Below, in pieces: positions 9,984 to 19,551 of a DNA stretch of 64,000 bases (the first letter of the stretch is position 1; every line of letters starts with the position of its first letter). The notes below the pieces were generated by a model. That model ran no database searches, was not told the origin of the DNA, and worked only from the letters and a program-made list of their open reading frames with translations. Both the position numbers and the translations under genes were made by a program. The DNA is from Vibrio marinisediminis (GTDB taxonomy: Bacteria > Pseudomonadota > Gammaproteobacteria > Enterobacterales > Vibrionaceae), in assembly GCF_014050145.1 (NCBI RefSeq), contig NZ_JACFYF010000004.1, positions 186,001-250,000 of the forward strand, given 5' to 3'.

Positions 9984-10745
9984 ATGTCATACGATAAAAC
10001 AGCTAATAGAGCGCAGCGTCTGCATAATCGAGAGTCGTTTCTCGACAATATAGCCAGCAAACTTGGCCGTACTAAGGCAGTGTCGCAAGTTGAACGCCCT
10101 GCATTAAAGTACACTTGTCACCAAGAGGTGATGGTAACATTCAGTCAAGATGAGCTCAAAGATGCTCTGATTACCTACGCTAATACAGCCTTAGGGGCAA
10201 ACGCAGTTGTCACTACCCAAGCCGAACTTGAAGCAACCTTGAAACAGGTGTGCTTAACATATTGTCAGGATGAACAAGGTCAAGCGATTCCCGGTGAGAC
10301 GATATTGTCAGCGTATGAACCCTTGATGGAGTTAGTCTCTGCGCAGGCGTTAGAAACAGAGCAGCATCATGTTTATGTTTGGGACCAAGGTGCCGGTTAT
10401 GAGGCGAATATTGTTGTCGCGGAACGAGCGAAAGTAGGGGTTGTATTTGCAGAGCAGGCGCTTGCAGAGTCAGGAACAATGGTTTTATATAGCCGCCCTG
10501 ATCAGGGTAGAGCGGTGAGCTTGCTGCCTGAAGCCTCGGTTTTTGTCGTGCCGAAAAGTGCGCTGGTGGCTCGATTAACTCAAGCGACTGATAAGTTGCA
10601 TGAAAAAGCTAAACAAGGTGAGCGCTTACCTTCTTGCGTTAATTTTATCTCTGGTCCTAGTTCGACGGCGGATATTGAATTGATCAAAGTTGTTGGGGTT
10701 CACGGGCCTATTTATGCGACTTACGTCATCATTGATGATATGTAA
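9984..10745 (+). CDS. lldG: L-lactate utilisation protein LldG/LutC
   Basis: LUD-domain subunit, about 253 residues, third of the LldEFG complex. It has the conserved ADIELIKVVGVHGP C-terminal segment. I chose ATG 9984 because AGGAG at 9971-9975 is 8 bp from it, while the upstream in-frame ATG at 9978 is only 2 bp away. At 253 residues it is somewhat longer than typical LutC proteins. A hairpin without a T-run follows at 10761-10787 (GACGCCA/TGGCGTC), before the LysR gene. Confidence 0.9.
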   Translation: MSYDKTANRAQRLHNRESFLDNIASKLGRTKAVSQVERPALKYTCHQEVMVTFSQDELKDALITYANTALGANAVVTTQAELEATLKQVCLTYCQDEQGQAIPGETILSAYEPLMELVSAQALETEQHHVYVWDQGAGYEANIVVAERAKVGVVFAEQALAESGTMVLYSRPDQGRAVSLLPEASVFVVPKSALVARLTQATDKLHEKAKQGERLPSCVNFISGPSSTADIELIKVVGVHGPIYATYVIIDDM

Positions 10746-10846
10746 TTGATGGTAGCGACTGACGCCAGCTGATAACTGGTTGGCGTCGTATCTAGCCAGA
10801 GAGATGTATATAATCAAACGATCAGTAAAAATTTAGAGCGCAGCAT

Positions 10847-11749
10847 ATGCCCCATATTGATGACCTTGTCTTATTTACTCAAGTTGTTGAGTTTGGTTCA
10901 TTTAGCAAAGTGGCTGAAGCGAATAACATCACCAAGTCGATGGTGAGTAAACGAGTCAGCAAATTGGAGGCAGATTTAGGAACACAGCTGCTTTATCGTA
11001 CGACACGAAAGCTCACTTTGACCGAAGCGGGCGAAGTATTGTACTACCGTTCAAAAGACATCCACTCTACCGCAAAATCTGCTTTTGATGCCGTGACTGG
11101 CTACAATGACAACTTATCTGGTCATATCAGAATGTCGGTTCCGACGATTTCAGGCGAGTTATTACTTGCGAAAGCGATTTCTGATTTTTGCCAGCAGCAC
11201 CCCGGCTTAACGGTGGATATGTCGATGGATAATAACTTCGTCGATTTGATTGCAGATAATTATGACTTGGTCATTCGTACCGGTTACCTAGAAGATTCTA
11301 GCCTTATTGCTCGCTATATTTTCAATTCTCACTGGATCATCTGCGCCTCACCTGAATACTTAAGTGAGCACGGCACACCAGAAACGCCAAAAGAGTTACG
11401 TCATCACAACTGTTTGGGTTATACCCATGATAGCGGTGGGACATTTGATTGGCAGTTCAAAAATAATAGCGATACCTACACTCTGAAAGTGACGGGTAAT
11501 TTTTCATCAGACAACTCAGCGGCATTAAAACAGTGTGCGTTAGTGGGCAATGGCGTTGCCTATCTACCCACGTGCCTTGTCTACAATGAAATTCAACAAG
11601 GTAAATTGATTGAAATTTTGCAGCCACACAGCAGCAAAGTCGTCGGTATTTACGCCGTCTATCCCTACACCAAAAGACCCGCAAAACGTATTCAAGCATT
11701 GATTGATCATATTCGACAGCGCTATCTCGATATGCAAGAGTGCTTTTAA
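10847..11749 (+). CDS. LysR-family transcriptional regulator
   Basis: A 300-residue LysR-type regulator. The N-terminal winged helix-turn-helix covers about residues 1-60 (SFSKVAEANNITKSMVSKRVSKLE) and the LysR substrate-binding domain covers about 90-295. It follows lldG on the same strand by about 100 bp, so it may control the lactate genes, but a different target is possible. It ends 5 bp before the convergent PRD regulator. No T-N11-A operator could be assigned with confidence. Confidence 0.9.
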   Translation: MPHIDDLVLFTQVVEFGSFSKVAEANNITKSMVSKRVSKLEADLGTQLLYRTTRKLTLTEAGEVLYYRSKDIHSTAKSAFDAVTGYNDNLSGHIRMSVPTISGELLLAKAISDFCQQHPGLTVDMSMDNNFVDLIADNYDLVIRTGYLEDSSLIARYIFNSHWIICASPEYLSEHGTPETPKELRHHNCLGYTHDSGGTFDWQFKNNSDTYTLKVTGNFSSDNSAALKQCALVGNGVAYLPTCLVYNEIQQGKLIEILQPHSSKVVGIYAVYPYTKRPAKRIQALIDHIRQRYLDMQECF

Positions 11750-11754
11750 AGTAG

Positions 11755-13512
11755 TTAAGTAGCTAACCCTTGATTAACCAACGCTGTTATCCACTCAATG
11801 GTTGAGTGAGTGGTTAAGTCTTGCTCATAAATGTGTTTCTGTTGCTCGAATTGCTGAAGTGCAAATAGCAGTTCGTGTGGTGTTGCACTCTGATTATGTA
11901 GTAAAAAGAAGTAGTAACACGGTGATTGGTTGCTCTCGCTATCACTTGGGCGCAAAACCAGTTGAAGTGTAGACGATTGTGTCGCTGGTGTTGCTTGGGC
12001 TGAATATAAATAGACATTTGAACCAAGATGTAAGTATTGATTAAAATAGCTCACCACGTTGAGCAATGGATGTTGTACCTGTTGATAATAAATGCCCAGT
12101 TTATTGGCTAAATGAAGTGCCCCCAATTCGGCAATATCCACTATACGAGCGGTATGATTTGTCCGATGAACATCAGTAGGGCTAAACCAATTTGGCTGAA
12201 GGTAGTCAGCTCTCGCGTGATCTGATATCTGCATCGGGTATTGCTTTAGCAGCGCTTTCTTTAATGGCTCATATTCCATCTGTTTGACGTGTTTTTTCAC
12301 TGTCGTGAGCAAATCATCCAAAGCAATTTTGCTTGGCTCTTCATACTGTGCTACTTGTTCAACAAACAGAGCGATTTGAACTATCTCTTCGTCTCGCAAT
12401 GGCTCTGGTAACCAATGCTGACAGTGAGGTATTGCGTTTACTGTCACTTGGTAGTGATTGAGAAGATGCTGCGTTTCTCTCGATATTGAATGTAAGCGAA
12501 CATGATTTTTTATACGGTAAATTGCTGAAGGTAAATATTGGCAAAGCAGCGTATGAAGTTGTGATAGTTGATTATTTGACAGCGAAAACGTTTGAGTGAG
12601 TTGGCGTATGAATAGCATGGCACACATTTCAACACGTAACTGATTTTCATGGAAATTGTCTTCCTCACACCCGCTAAAAAAGTATTCGGTTAAATGTAGG
12701 TGCTCATACTCTAGCTGTTCGTTTATCAGTAGGCTTAATTGCTTATATACCAATCTGTACTTGGTCGTCCCTCTCAAATAATCGGCATTGTTCTTCTGTA
12801 ATATAAATTGCTGTTGCTGTATTCGATGCAAAGACACGCTCAGATAAATAAACATCAGTTTAATAAAATTAGCGGGGAACTTGCCATCAATAGCGTCAGA
12901 GATATTGCTAATAATAATGTAAGTTTCTTTTAACGGTAATGTTGAAAATAGCTGCGATAGAACAGATTGAGTGTGGTGCTGCAGTGGTGTCGTTGCGATG
13001 TGAAACTCTATCTCAGGGTATATTTTTTTAACTTGCTTATTAATTCTCTCCATCATTAAGTGGCGCAGTTTTTTTTCTGTTCCACAAAGTGAAAAGCTTC
13101 CTTCGTGATATTGAATAGAGAGACCGCTAAGTTGCAGTTTCGACGACAGTTCATTTAAGTCTTTTTTGAGAGTAGGACGGGAGATAGCCAGTAGTTTTTC
13201 TATCTGTTGGTATCTGTTTTGAGATAAGAATAAGTAGTTGTCGAGCAGGTAATCTTGTCGCTCACAAGAGAGAGGGCGGTAATGCGAAATCGGTATTTCT
13301 CTGATTTTCTGCGCCCATTCCTCTCCACTCATAACAAGGGTCGCACAGCCTTTCTCTACACAGACAGCGTGTTCAATATAGTAATTGATATTGGCGATAT
13401 AGTTGTGGATATGGCGGTTACTGACACTCATTGTCGACGCCAATTCAGCAATGGTATGAGACTTCTGTAACAGTGTGTTGATCAACTTAACTTCGTTAGA
13501 AGTGATGCTCAT
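11755..13512 (-). CDS. BglG/PRD-type transcriptional regulator of the malX operon
   Basis: A 585-residue regulator with two N-terminal helix-turn-helix units (about 5-50 and 90-130, the second with SRPTLKKDLNELSSKLQLSG). A helical region like PTS regulation domains follows (about 180-420), and the C-terminal part may be degenerate EIIB/EIIA-like. It is divergent from the malX-like PTS gene, the usual layout for a PTS-controlled activator and its target. The PRD histidines were not aligned, so phospho-regulation is inferred. GGA lies 7 bp before the ATG. Confidence 0.8.
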   Translation of the reverse strand: MSITSNEVKLINTLLQKSHTIAELASTMSVSNRHIHNYIANINYYIEHAVCVEKGCATLVMSGEEWAQKIREIPISHYRPLSCERQDYLLDNYLFLSQNRYQQIEKLLAISRPTLKKDLNELSSKLQLSGLSIQYHEGSFSLCGTEKKLRHLMMERINKQVKKIYPEIEFHIATTPLQHHTQSVLSQLFSTLPLKETYIIISNISDAIDGKFPANFIKLMFIYLSVSLHRIQQQQFILQKNNADYLRGTTKYRLVYKQLSLLINEQLEYEHLHLTEYFFSGCEEDNFHENQLRVEMCAMLFIRQLTQTFSLSNNQLSQLHTLLCQYLPSAIYRIKNHVRLHSISRETQHLLNHYQVTVNAIPHCQHWLPEPLRDEEIVQIALFVEQVAQYEEPSKIALDDLLTTVKKHVKQMEYEPLKKALLKQYPMQISDHARADYLQPNWFSPTDVHRTNHTARIVDIAELGALHLANKLGIYYQQVQHPLLNVVSYFNQYLHLGSNVYLYSAQATPATQSSTLQLVLRPSDSESNQSPCYYFFLLHNQSATPHELLFALQQFEQQKHIYEQDLTTHSTIEWITALVNQGLAT

Positions 13513-13767
13513 GAGCTATCCGAATAGAAAGTATGGTGAAAATCACATTAATGATTTGAGTTAGGCGTTTTTATCATAGCAGTTTGATTGTGTGTGTGAT
13601 GTTGAGCTTGTTTTTTGTATCAATAAGCAAAATAGCTGAAAATTTATTTCCGTTTTTATAGAAGCACATTTCGATTTTGTTTTTGCGCAACGTTAAGTAA
13701 GGTGTCGCCGAAACGAACATCGTTATCCCTACAAATATAAAATGAATATAAAAATGGAGTGGCTACT

Positions 13768-15303
13768 ATGAGTCATAAAATGAAGCTTTGGGGTTTTATC
13801 CAAGGGTTAGGTAAAACGTTTGTTTTGCCAATCGCTCTGTTGGGTATTTCCGGCATCTTGTTAGGTTTGGGTAGCTCGTTAACGGGTGCACAACTGCAAA
13901 AACTCTGGCCTTTTCTTTCCTACGAACCGATCAACATCTTTTTTCAATACGTCACTATGATCGGTGTGTTTACCTTTAAGAACATGCCTGTTCTATTTGC
14001 CATCGCAATTCCTTTGGGTTTAGCCAAAGAAGAAAAAGGCGTAGCGGCATTTTCTGGTTTTGTCGGCTACCTCATTATGATCATGGGTACCAACTTTGTT
14101 CTGAAACAGACGGGAGCATTAGCCGGACCTGAAGAGATGAGAGCCGCTGGGCAAGTGATGATCTTAGGGGTACAAACTATTGGAACCGGTGTTCTTGGTG
14201 GTATCTTCTCTGGTGTGATTGTTGCTCGTCTTCATGAACGTTACAAAGACACTCAACTGCCAGATGCATTTGCATTTTTCGGTGGTCCACACGCAGTGCC
14301 GATTGTTTCTTTGGTCGTACTGTCGCTATTTGGTATGTTCATCCCTTACATTTGGCCGTTGTTTGATACTTTAATTAAAGGTCTTGGTTATATCATTCAG
14401 CAATCAGATGTATTTGGACCAATGATCTTTGGTGCCAGTGAACGTCTACTGATTCCACTTGGTTTGCACCATATTTTAACCGCGATGATCCGTTTTACCC
14501 CTGTTGGTGGTGAAGCCATTATTGATGGTCAACAGGTGATTGGTGCGCTGAACATTTTCTACACTAACCTTGCTGCTGGCTATGAAACACCAATGGAGAC
14601 GGTGAGTTTGTTGTCTCAAGGGCGCATGCTGAGTTTCTTCTTTGGTCTGCCTGCCGTTGCTTTGGCTATCTACCATACTGCTAAGTTTAAGAACCGTCCG
14701 TTAATTCGTGGTTTATTGATCTCTGGTGCGGTAACCGCAGTCGTCAGTGGTATTACAGAACCGATTGAATTTATCTTCTTGTTTATTTCACCAATGTTGT
14801 ACTTGTTCCACGCCTTTATGACGGGGTTGGGCTACCTGACGCTTTCACTATTTGACGTCAATATTGGTCCAAGTGGTGACATTATCGGTTTCTTTGTCTT
14901 TGGCGTACTGCAAGGCTTTAAAACTAACTGGTTCTTCGTGCCATTACTGGGTGTAGTTTGGTTTGCCGCTTATTATTCAGTTTTCAAATACGTCATCGTC
15001 AAAAAAGACCTGAAGACTCCTGGTCGTGAAGATGAGAGTGACTCAATTGCAAGTGCATTGGGTGCGGAAGGTTTAGCGGCGCATATGCTTGAAGGGCTGG
15101 GCGGCAAAGAGAACATTGTTACCATCGATAACTGTGCAACTCGATTGCGCTTGGTATTGCATTCGACAGAAGTCGTTAACGAGAAACTGCTCAAGAGCGC
15201 AGGTGCGATCGGTGTTGTTCGCTTAGATGGACAAAACTTGCAGGTTGTTATTGGTCCTCAAGTTCACACAATGCGCAAAAAACTAGAGATGGCAATGGCA
15301 TGA
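13768..15303 (+). CDS. malX: PTS EIICB permease, MalX-like
   Basis: Inner-membrane phosphotransferase permease (about 511 residues) of the glucose/maltose family. The EIIC domain covers about residues 1-400 with some 10 membrane segments (GKTFVLPIALLG at the start, ITEPIEFIFLFISP late). The C-terminal EIIB domain has the phospho-cysteine in NCATRLRL at residue 456. No EIIA is fused, so it needs one in trans. ATG 13768 has GGAG 8 bp upstream; the GTG at 13759 lacks that. It overlaps malY by 4 bp. It resembles E. coli MalX closely in length and motifs, but the true substrate of MalX relatives is unsettled. Confidence 0.9.
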   Translation: MSHKMKLWGFIQGLGKTFVLPIALLGISGILLGLGSSLTGAQLQKLWPFLSYEPINIFFQYVTMIGVFTFKNMPVLFAIAIPLGLAKEEKGVAAFSGFVGYLIMIMGTNFVLKQTGALAGPEEMRAAGQVMILGVQTIGTGVLGGIFSGVIVARLHERYKDTQLPDAFAFFGGPHAVPIVSLVVLSLFGMFIPYIWPLFDTLIKGLGYIIQQSDVFGPMIFGASERLLIPLGLHHILTAMIRFTPVGGEAIIDGQQVIGALNIFYTNLAAGYETPMETVSLLSQGRMLSFFFGLPAVALAIYHTAKFKNRPLIRGLLISGAVTAVVSGITEPIEFIFLFISPMLYLFHAFMTGLGYLTLSLFDVNIGPSGDIIGFFVFGVLQGFKTNWFFVPLLGVVWFAAYYSVFKYVIVKKDLKTPGREDESDSIASALGAEGLAAHMLEGLGGKENIVTIDNCATRLRLVLHSTEVVNEKLLKSAGAIGVVRLDGQNLQVVIGPQVHTMRKKLEMAMA

Positions 15304-16469
15304 AAATAGATTTCAACGGCGTAATCGATAGAACGAATACCTACTGTACTCAGTGGGACTATGTTGAAGACCGCTTTGGTAAACCGGGGTTATTACCTTT
15401 TACGATTTCAGATATGGATTTTGCTTCGCCAAATGAAATACAACAGGTGCTGAAGACGCGTATTGAACACCCAGTCTATGGTTATAGCCGTTGGAATCAT
15501 GATGATTATAAACAGGCTATTTGTCACTGGTATCAAAGCCGCTTTGACAGCTCGATTGCCGATGGCTGGATAGCCTATAGCCCAAGTGTTATCTATTCAA
15601 TCGCAACACTGATTGCTTTAAACAGCCAGGTGGGAGACAACGTTTTACTGTTTACGCCTGCTTATGATGGTTTTTTCAACTGCGTTGATCATTCTGGGCG
15701 TAACATGGTTACTAGTGCGCTTGTCGATGACAATGGATATTTTGAAATCGACAAACTCGACTTTGAGAAAAAAGTGGCGAACTGTCAGGTGTTGTTACTG
15801 TGTAACCCTCATAACCCCGTTGGGCGGGTTTGGCAAAAAGAGGAGTTAACGTATCTACTTGAGGTTTGCCGACAACATGGCGTGTTCGTTATTTCCGATG
15901 ATATCCACATGGATATCTGCTTTGGAGTGCCATATTGTCCGATCACGACATTGTCTACAGAGAACGTTGCTATTTGTACCTCTGCATCGAAGGCGTTTAA
16001 TATTCCGGCATTGGGTGGCTCATATGTGTTAATCCCTGACGCTGATTTACATAAGCGATTTATGGATGTGTTGAAGTTCCAACATGGTTTGTCATCACCT
16101 TCAATCTTTGGTGTACTTGCCACCATAACTGCTTACAGACAGTGCGGTTACTGGATGGATGAGTTGAAAACTTACTTGCAAGATAACTTACATTTTGTGC
16201 AGTTGTATCTGCGCCAAGAAATGCCTGATCTGAAGATGATTTATCCAGAAGGTTTGTATTTTGCTTGGATTGATTATTCCGCCTTGCAGGTGAGTGCTGA
16301 GCAGTTGAAACAACAGATGATTCAAGCTGGTGTTGCCATTATGCTCGGTGATGTCTATGGCGAAGGTGGTAAGCACTATCTGCGACTCAACGTGGCATGT
16401 CCTCGTAGCAAAATTGAGCAAGGGCTAGAGTGCTTACAACAAGCAATTTCGCAGCTAAAGGAATGTTAG
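15300..16469 (+). CDS. malY: MalY/PatB-type PLP C-S lyase
   Basis: A 389-residue fold-type I PLP enzyme of the MalY/PatB family, which cleaves carbon-sulfur bonds in cystathionine and cysteine conjugates. The PLP lysine is in SASKAFNIPALGG at residue 231. Also visible are NPHNPVGR before it and SDDIHMD with the cofactor-binding aspartate. Its ATG overlaps the malX stop (ATGA), so translation is coupled. In E. coli MalY also represses the maltose activator MalT. Here, next to a peptidase, a catabolic C-S lyase role seems more likely. Confidence 0.93.
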   Translation: MKIDFNGVIDRTNTYCTQWDYVEDRFGKPGLLPFTISDMDFASPNEIQQVLKTRIEHPVYGYSRWNHDDYKQAICHWYQSRFDSSIADGWIAYSPSVIYSIATLIALNSQVGDNVLLFTPAYDGFFNCVDHSGRNMVTSALVDDNGYFEIDKLDFEKKVANCQVLLLCNPHNPVGRVWQKEELTYLLEVCRQHGVFVISDDIHMDICFGVPYCPITTLSTENVAICTSASKAFNIPALGGSYVLIPDADLHKRFMDVLKFQHGLSSPSIFGVLATITAYRQCGYWMDELKTYLQDNLHFVQLYLRQEMPDLKMIYPEGLYFAWIDYSALQVSAEQLKQQMIQAGVAIMLGDVYGEGGKHYLRLNVACPRSKIEQGLECLQQAISQLKEC

Positions 16470-16470
16470 G

Positions 16471-17577
16471 ATGGACAAGGTTATTGAACACTTTTTAGCG
16501 ATGGCAGCGATTAGCTCGCCGTCCTATAAAGAAGTCCAAGTTAGTGCATATATTAAAGCGCAACTATCACAGTATGACATTGAAGTTTATGAAGATAACG
16601 CTGATCAATACTATCAAGTAGAAGGTGCGCAATGTGGTAATTTGATTGCCATATTACCCGGTACACTCGCAGGTACAGTGGCGTTATCAGCCCATATGGA
16701 TACCGTTACCCCTTGTGATGATATAACTATTGTCGAAGAGGGAGATTGGATCAAAACGGATGGTAAAAGCGTACTAGGTGGTGATGATAAAGCCGGTATT
16801 GCAGTGATACTGGATGTGCTCATTGAATTAGTGACCAACCCAAGACCTCACCCTACCGTAGTCGCTATCTTTACTATTGCAGAGGAAGTTGGATTGAAAG
16901 GGGCGAAAGTGCTCGATTTCGACCGTTTACCATCAATAGATACGGCATATGTGATTGATGCTGGTGGCGACATAGGAACCGCTTATATTTCCGCGCCTTA
17001 TTCAGCCAAAGGTATTGTGACGATCAAAGGTATTTCTGGACATGCCAGTGAACCAGAAACAGGCTGCAATGCGATGGTCGTTGCTGCACAACTGATTACT
17101 CAACTGCCAATAGGGCGTGTAGATGACGAGACTACCAGCAATATTGGGCTGATTAATGGTGGTAACGCGACCAACATCATCATGGAAAGCGTTGATATTA
17201 CCTTTGAGGTACGTTCTCGAACTCAAGATAAAGTGGCATCATTTATTGAAAACGTCTCATCTCAGTTGCAAGCACTACAACAAAGCTATCCAATCAGCCA
17301 TGAAAACCGTTTATCACAAGGGACACCTGGCTTCCGCTTAGATCCAAGCTCGGCATTGTTAAGTCGGTTTGCATCGAGTTGTTCTGCTCAAGGTATAGAG
17401 GTGAAATTGTTAGATGGAATGGGTGGTTCTGATGCCAACATCTTCAATAAACAAGGCATCCCTTGTGCTGATATCAGTGTTGGCATGCAGCATATTCATA
17501 GTGTTCATGAGTGCATTAAAAAATCGGACATTATGGCTTGTCGAAATTTAGTTAGAAGTTTACTCATTGATTATTAA
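16471..17577 (+). CDS. M20-family metallopeptidase, PepT-like
   Basis: A 368-residue M20 peptidase with the metal-binding motifs SAHMDTV (about residue 70), GGDDKAG (about 104) and EEVGL (about 136), and a late HSVHE histidine. A dimerisation (lid) domain sits in the middle (SGHASEPETGCNAM). It starts right after malY and is the last gene of the operon, ended by the hairpin at 17641. PepT relatives remove N-terminal residues from small peptides; other M20 enzymes deacylate amino acids. A role in freeing a cysteine conjugate for the MalY-type lyase is a context-based guess. Confidence 0.9.
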   Translation: MDKVIEHFLAMAAISSPSYKEVQVSAYIKAQLSQYDIEVYEDNADQYYQVEGAQCGNLIAILPGTLAGTVALSAHMDTVTPCDDITIVEEGDWIKTDGKSVLGGDDKAGIAVILDVLIELVTNPRPHPTVVAIFTIAEEVGLKGAKVLDFDRLPSIDTAYVIDAGGDIGTAYISAPYSAKGIVTIKGISGHASEPETGCNAMVVAAQLITQLPIGRVDDETTSNIGLINGGNATNIIMESVDITFEVRSRTQDKVASFIENVSSQLQALQQSYPISHENRLSQGTPGFRLDPSSALLSRFASSCSAQGIEVKLLDGMGGSDANIFNKQGIPCADISVGMQHIHSVHECIKKSDIMACRNLVRSLLIDY

Positions 17578-17640
17578 AGCAAACATGTGTCTATTTTCAG
17601 GTTGACAGTTTACAACCAAATTAACAATCCTCACTATTTA

Positions 17641-17672
17641 GCCCCAGCCAAGATGCTGGGGCTTTTACTTTT
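17641..17672 (+). terminator. Rho-independent terminator after the malX-malY-peptidase operon
   Basis: GCCCCAGC and GCTGGGGC form an eight-pair GC-rich stem around CAAGAT, followed by TTTTACTTTTT. Confidence 0.9.
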
Positions 17673-18008
17673 TCCGCACTTTAGATTACGCTTCGCGTCC
17701 CGTTAATTGTTCACGATATATTTTGCATTAATACTAGCTATAACCCTTGCGGGAAGCGTGTTTAACGTATTGATTAATAATAATTTTAGAAATTTCTTAT
17801 TAACTAAATGACTTGATGCTCTAGCGAGTTCTTGATATTGATTTTTAGTGACGCTTATTGCTGGGCGAGTGATGAGTAAAATATTAATAGAAAATAATTG
17901 ATTAATCATTGATTCACTTTAGGCAAAGTTGTGCGAAAATAGTACGGCATACCGAAAAGTTGCAGGTATGTAAATAATTATAAAAATGCATAGGATGAAA
18001 GTAATAGA
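17673..18008. other. Intergenic region before the double-PAS gene
   Basis: AT-rich, with no supported gene; a 68-codon minus-strand frame (17703-17909) has no ribosome site. A hairpin CATACC (17948-17953)/GGTATG (17965-17970) with an 11-nt loop lies about 40 bp before the downstream start and may sit in its leader. I could not match it to a known riboswitch. Confidence 0.5.
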
Positions 18009-19304
18009 ATGTTTTTCAAAAAGAAACAGGCTGTAAGCAAGCCGACATTTGAAGAAAACTTATACGCTGCCATATTTAAAAACACTGCTTATATTGAGTT
18101 TGATAAAAACGGCAATATTTTAACCGCTAGCAATAAATTTCTAAATTGCGTTGGTTATACACTTGATGAAGTTCAGAACAAACATCATCGTATGTTCTGT
18201 GAAACAAGTTACACCCACTCATCAGAATACGCTGAATTCTGGCGCTCGTTAGCGGCAGGGGAAGCTTTTGAAGGCACTTTCACTCGTGTTTGTAAAGGTG
18301 GTCATTTTGTGATTCTTTCTGCGACTTATATTCCTGTGATTGATGATCAAGGTAAAGTGGAAAGAGTATTCAAGATAGCGGCTGATGTGACTAGCGTACA
18401 TAAGACTGATGCGCAAAAACAGAGTGTAATTGACGCGCTAAATAAATCGATGGCGATGATTGAGTTTTCTGTTGAAGGCCAAGTGATCAGTGTAAATGAC
18501 AATTTCCTGAGTACACTAAAATACCGAGAAAACGAAATTCTAGGTCAGCACCATCGAATGTTCTGTTTCGATGAGTTTTACCGTGACAACCCGGATTTCT
18601 GGTCTGATCTAAGAGCGGGTCGTCATAAATCAGGGCAATTTTTGAGAAGAGACTCGTTTGGTCGAAATGTTTGGATCGAAGCGACTTATAACCCTATTTT
18701 TGATGAGCACGGAAAAGTGGTCAGTGTGATTAAATTTGCTGCTGATGTGACAGAGCAAGTGGAACGCAACTTGGCAATATCTCAAGCTTCTGAAATCGCT
18801 TACAGCACGTCAGTGGAAACCTCACAAATTGCGTTGGAAGGCTCTAAATTGCTACAAGAGTCGGTAGAGGTTTCGCATGAAATTAGTGAAAAAGTGGCAG
18901 GTGCTGCCGTTAAAATTGCTGACTTAAATGAGAGATCACATAATATTTCTCAGATCGTGTTAACCATTAAAGGCATTGCAGAGCAAACCAACTTGTTGGC
19001 GCTGAATGCGGCTATTGAAGCGGCGCGTGCTGGTGAACAAGGGCGAGGTTTTGCTGTTGTTGCTGATGAAGTGAGAAAGTTGGCATCAAGGACGGCAGAA
19101 TCAACTGCAGAAATTACTCATGTTGTCGATGAAAACCAAGAATTGACCACTGATATTACTCAGTTTATGCAAGAAGTGGCGACAATATCGGACCACGGTA
19201 GTGCGAAAATGTCCGAAGTCTCAACGGTGATGGAAGAGATCTACAAAGGTGCTGAGAACGTCTCAAACACTGTGATGAGTCTAAATGACCAAAAACTGCC
19301 TTAA
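18009..19304 (+). CDS. Soluble double-PAS chemoreceptor-like protein, BdlA-like
   Basis: A 431-residue cytoplasmic protein without membrane segments. Two PAS domains (about 20-135 and 140-260) each carry an HHRMFC motif and end in the AADVT signature. The C-terminal half is a methyl-accepting signalling coiled coil with the conserved hairpin tip [20 protein letters not shown]. The layout and length match BdlA, the biofilm dispersion protein of Pseudomonas aeruginosa, and Aer2-like soluble receptors. Paired PAS domains usually bind FAD or heme for redox or oxygen sensing. It is monocistronic. Confidence 0.88.
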   Translation: MFFKKKQAVSKPTFEENLYAAIFKNTAYIEFDKNGNILTASNKFLNCVGYTLDEVQNKHHRMFCETSYTHSSEYAEFWRSLAAGEAFEGTFTRVCKGGHFVILSATYIPVIDDQGKVERVFKIAADVTSVHKTDAQKQSVIDALNKSMAMIEFSVEGQVISVNDNFLSTLKYRENEILGQHHRMFCFDEFYRDNPDFWSDLRAGRHKSGQFLRRDSFGRNVWIEATYNPIFDEHGKVVSVIKFAADVTEQVERNLAISQASEIAYSTSVETSQIALEGSKLLQESVEVSHEISEKVAGAAVKIADLNERSHNISQIVLTIKGIAEQTNLLALNAAIEAARAGEQGRGFAVVADEVRKLASRTAESTAEITHVVDENQELTTDITQFMQEVATISDHGSAKMSEVSTVMEEIYKGAENVSNTVMSLNDQKLP

Positions 19305-19403
19305 CTTAACGGCAGTGGCATATCTTTTCATGTTTGAGCCATTAACTTAGCTTTATGAGTTAAGTTAGTGTGCTCATACATAGCAGAACAATGAACCATA
19401 GAG

Positions 19404-19440
19404 AAGCCTCATGCAGAATCAACTGTATTGAGGCTTTTTA
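19404..19440 (+). terminator. Rho-independent terminator after the double-PAS gene
   Basis: AAGCCTCA (19404-19411) pairs with TGAGGCTT (19429-19436); the inner TGCAG/CTGTA extends the stem, and a T-run follows. It lies about 100 bp after the stop codon. Confidence 0.8.
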
Positions 19441-19551
19441 ATCTCTAAAATTGCCCTCAGTTTCACTGTTTTACACCTTTCACATCGCTTTACTCTTTAA
19501 CCTCTTCTATGATGCGCGCGATTTTTCCTTTCGCTGATTTAAGAGAATAAA

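Noticed and set aside
17703-17909. 68-codon minus-strand frame between the peptidase and double-PAS genes
   Set aside because: No Shine-Dalgarno sequence, low-complexity AT-driven composition.
17948-17970. CATACC/GGTATG hairpin as a second riboswitch
   Set aside because: Lacks the GNRA hairpin and the GACGCAAAGC segment of GEMM and any other aptamer core I know.
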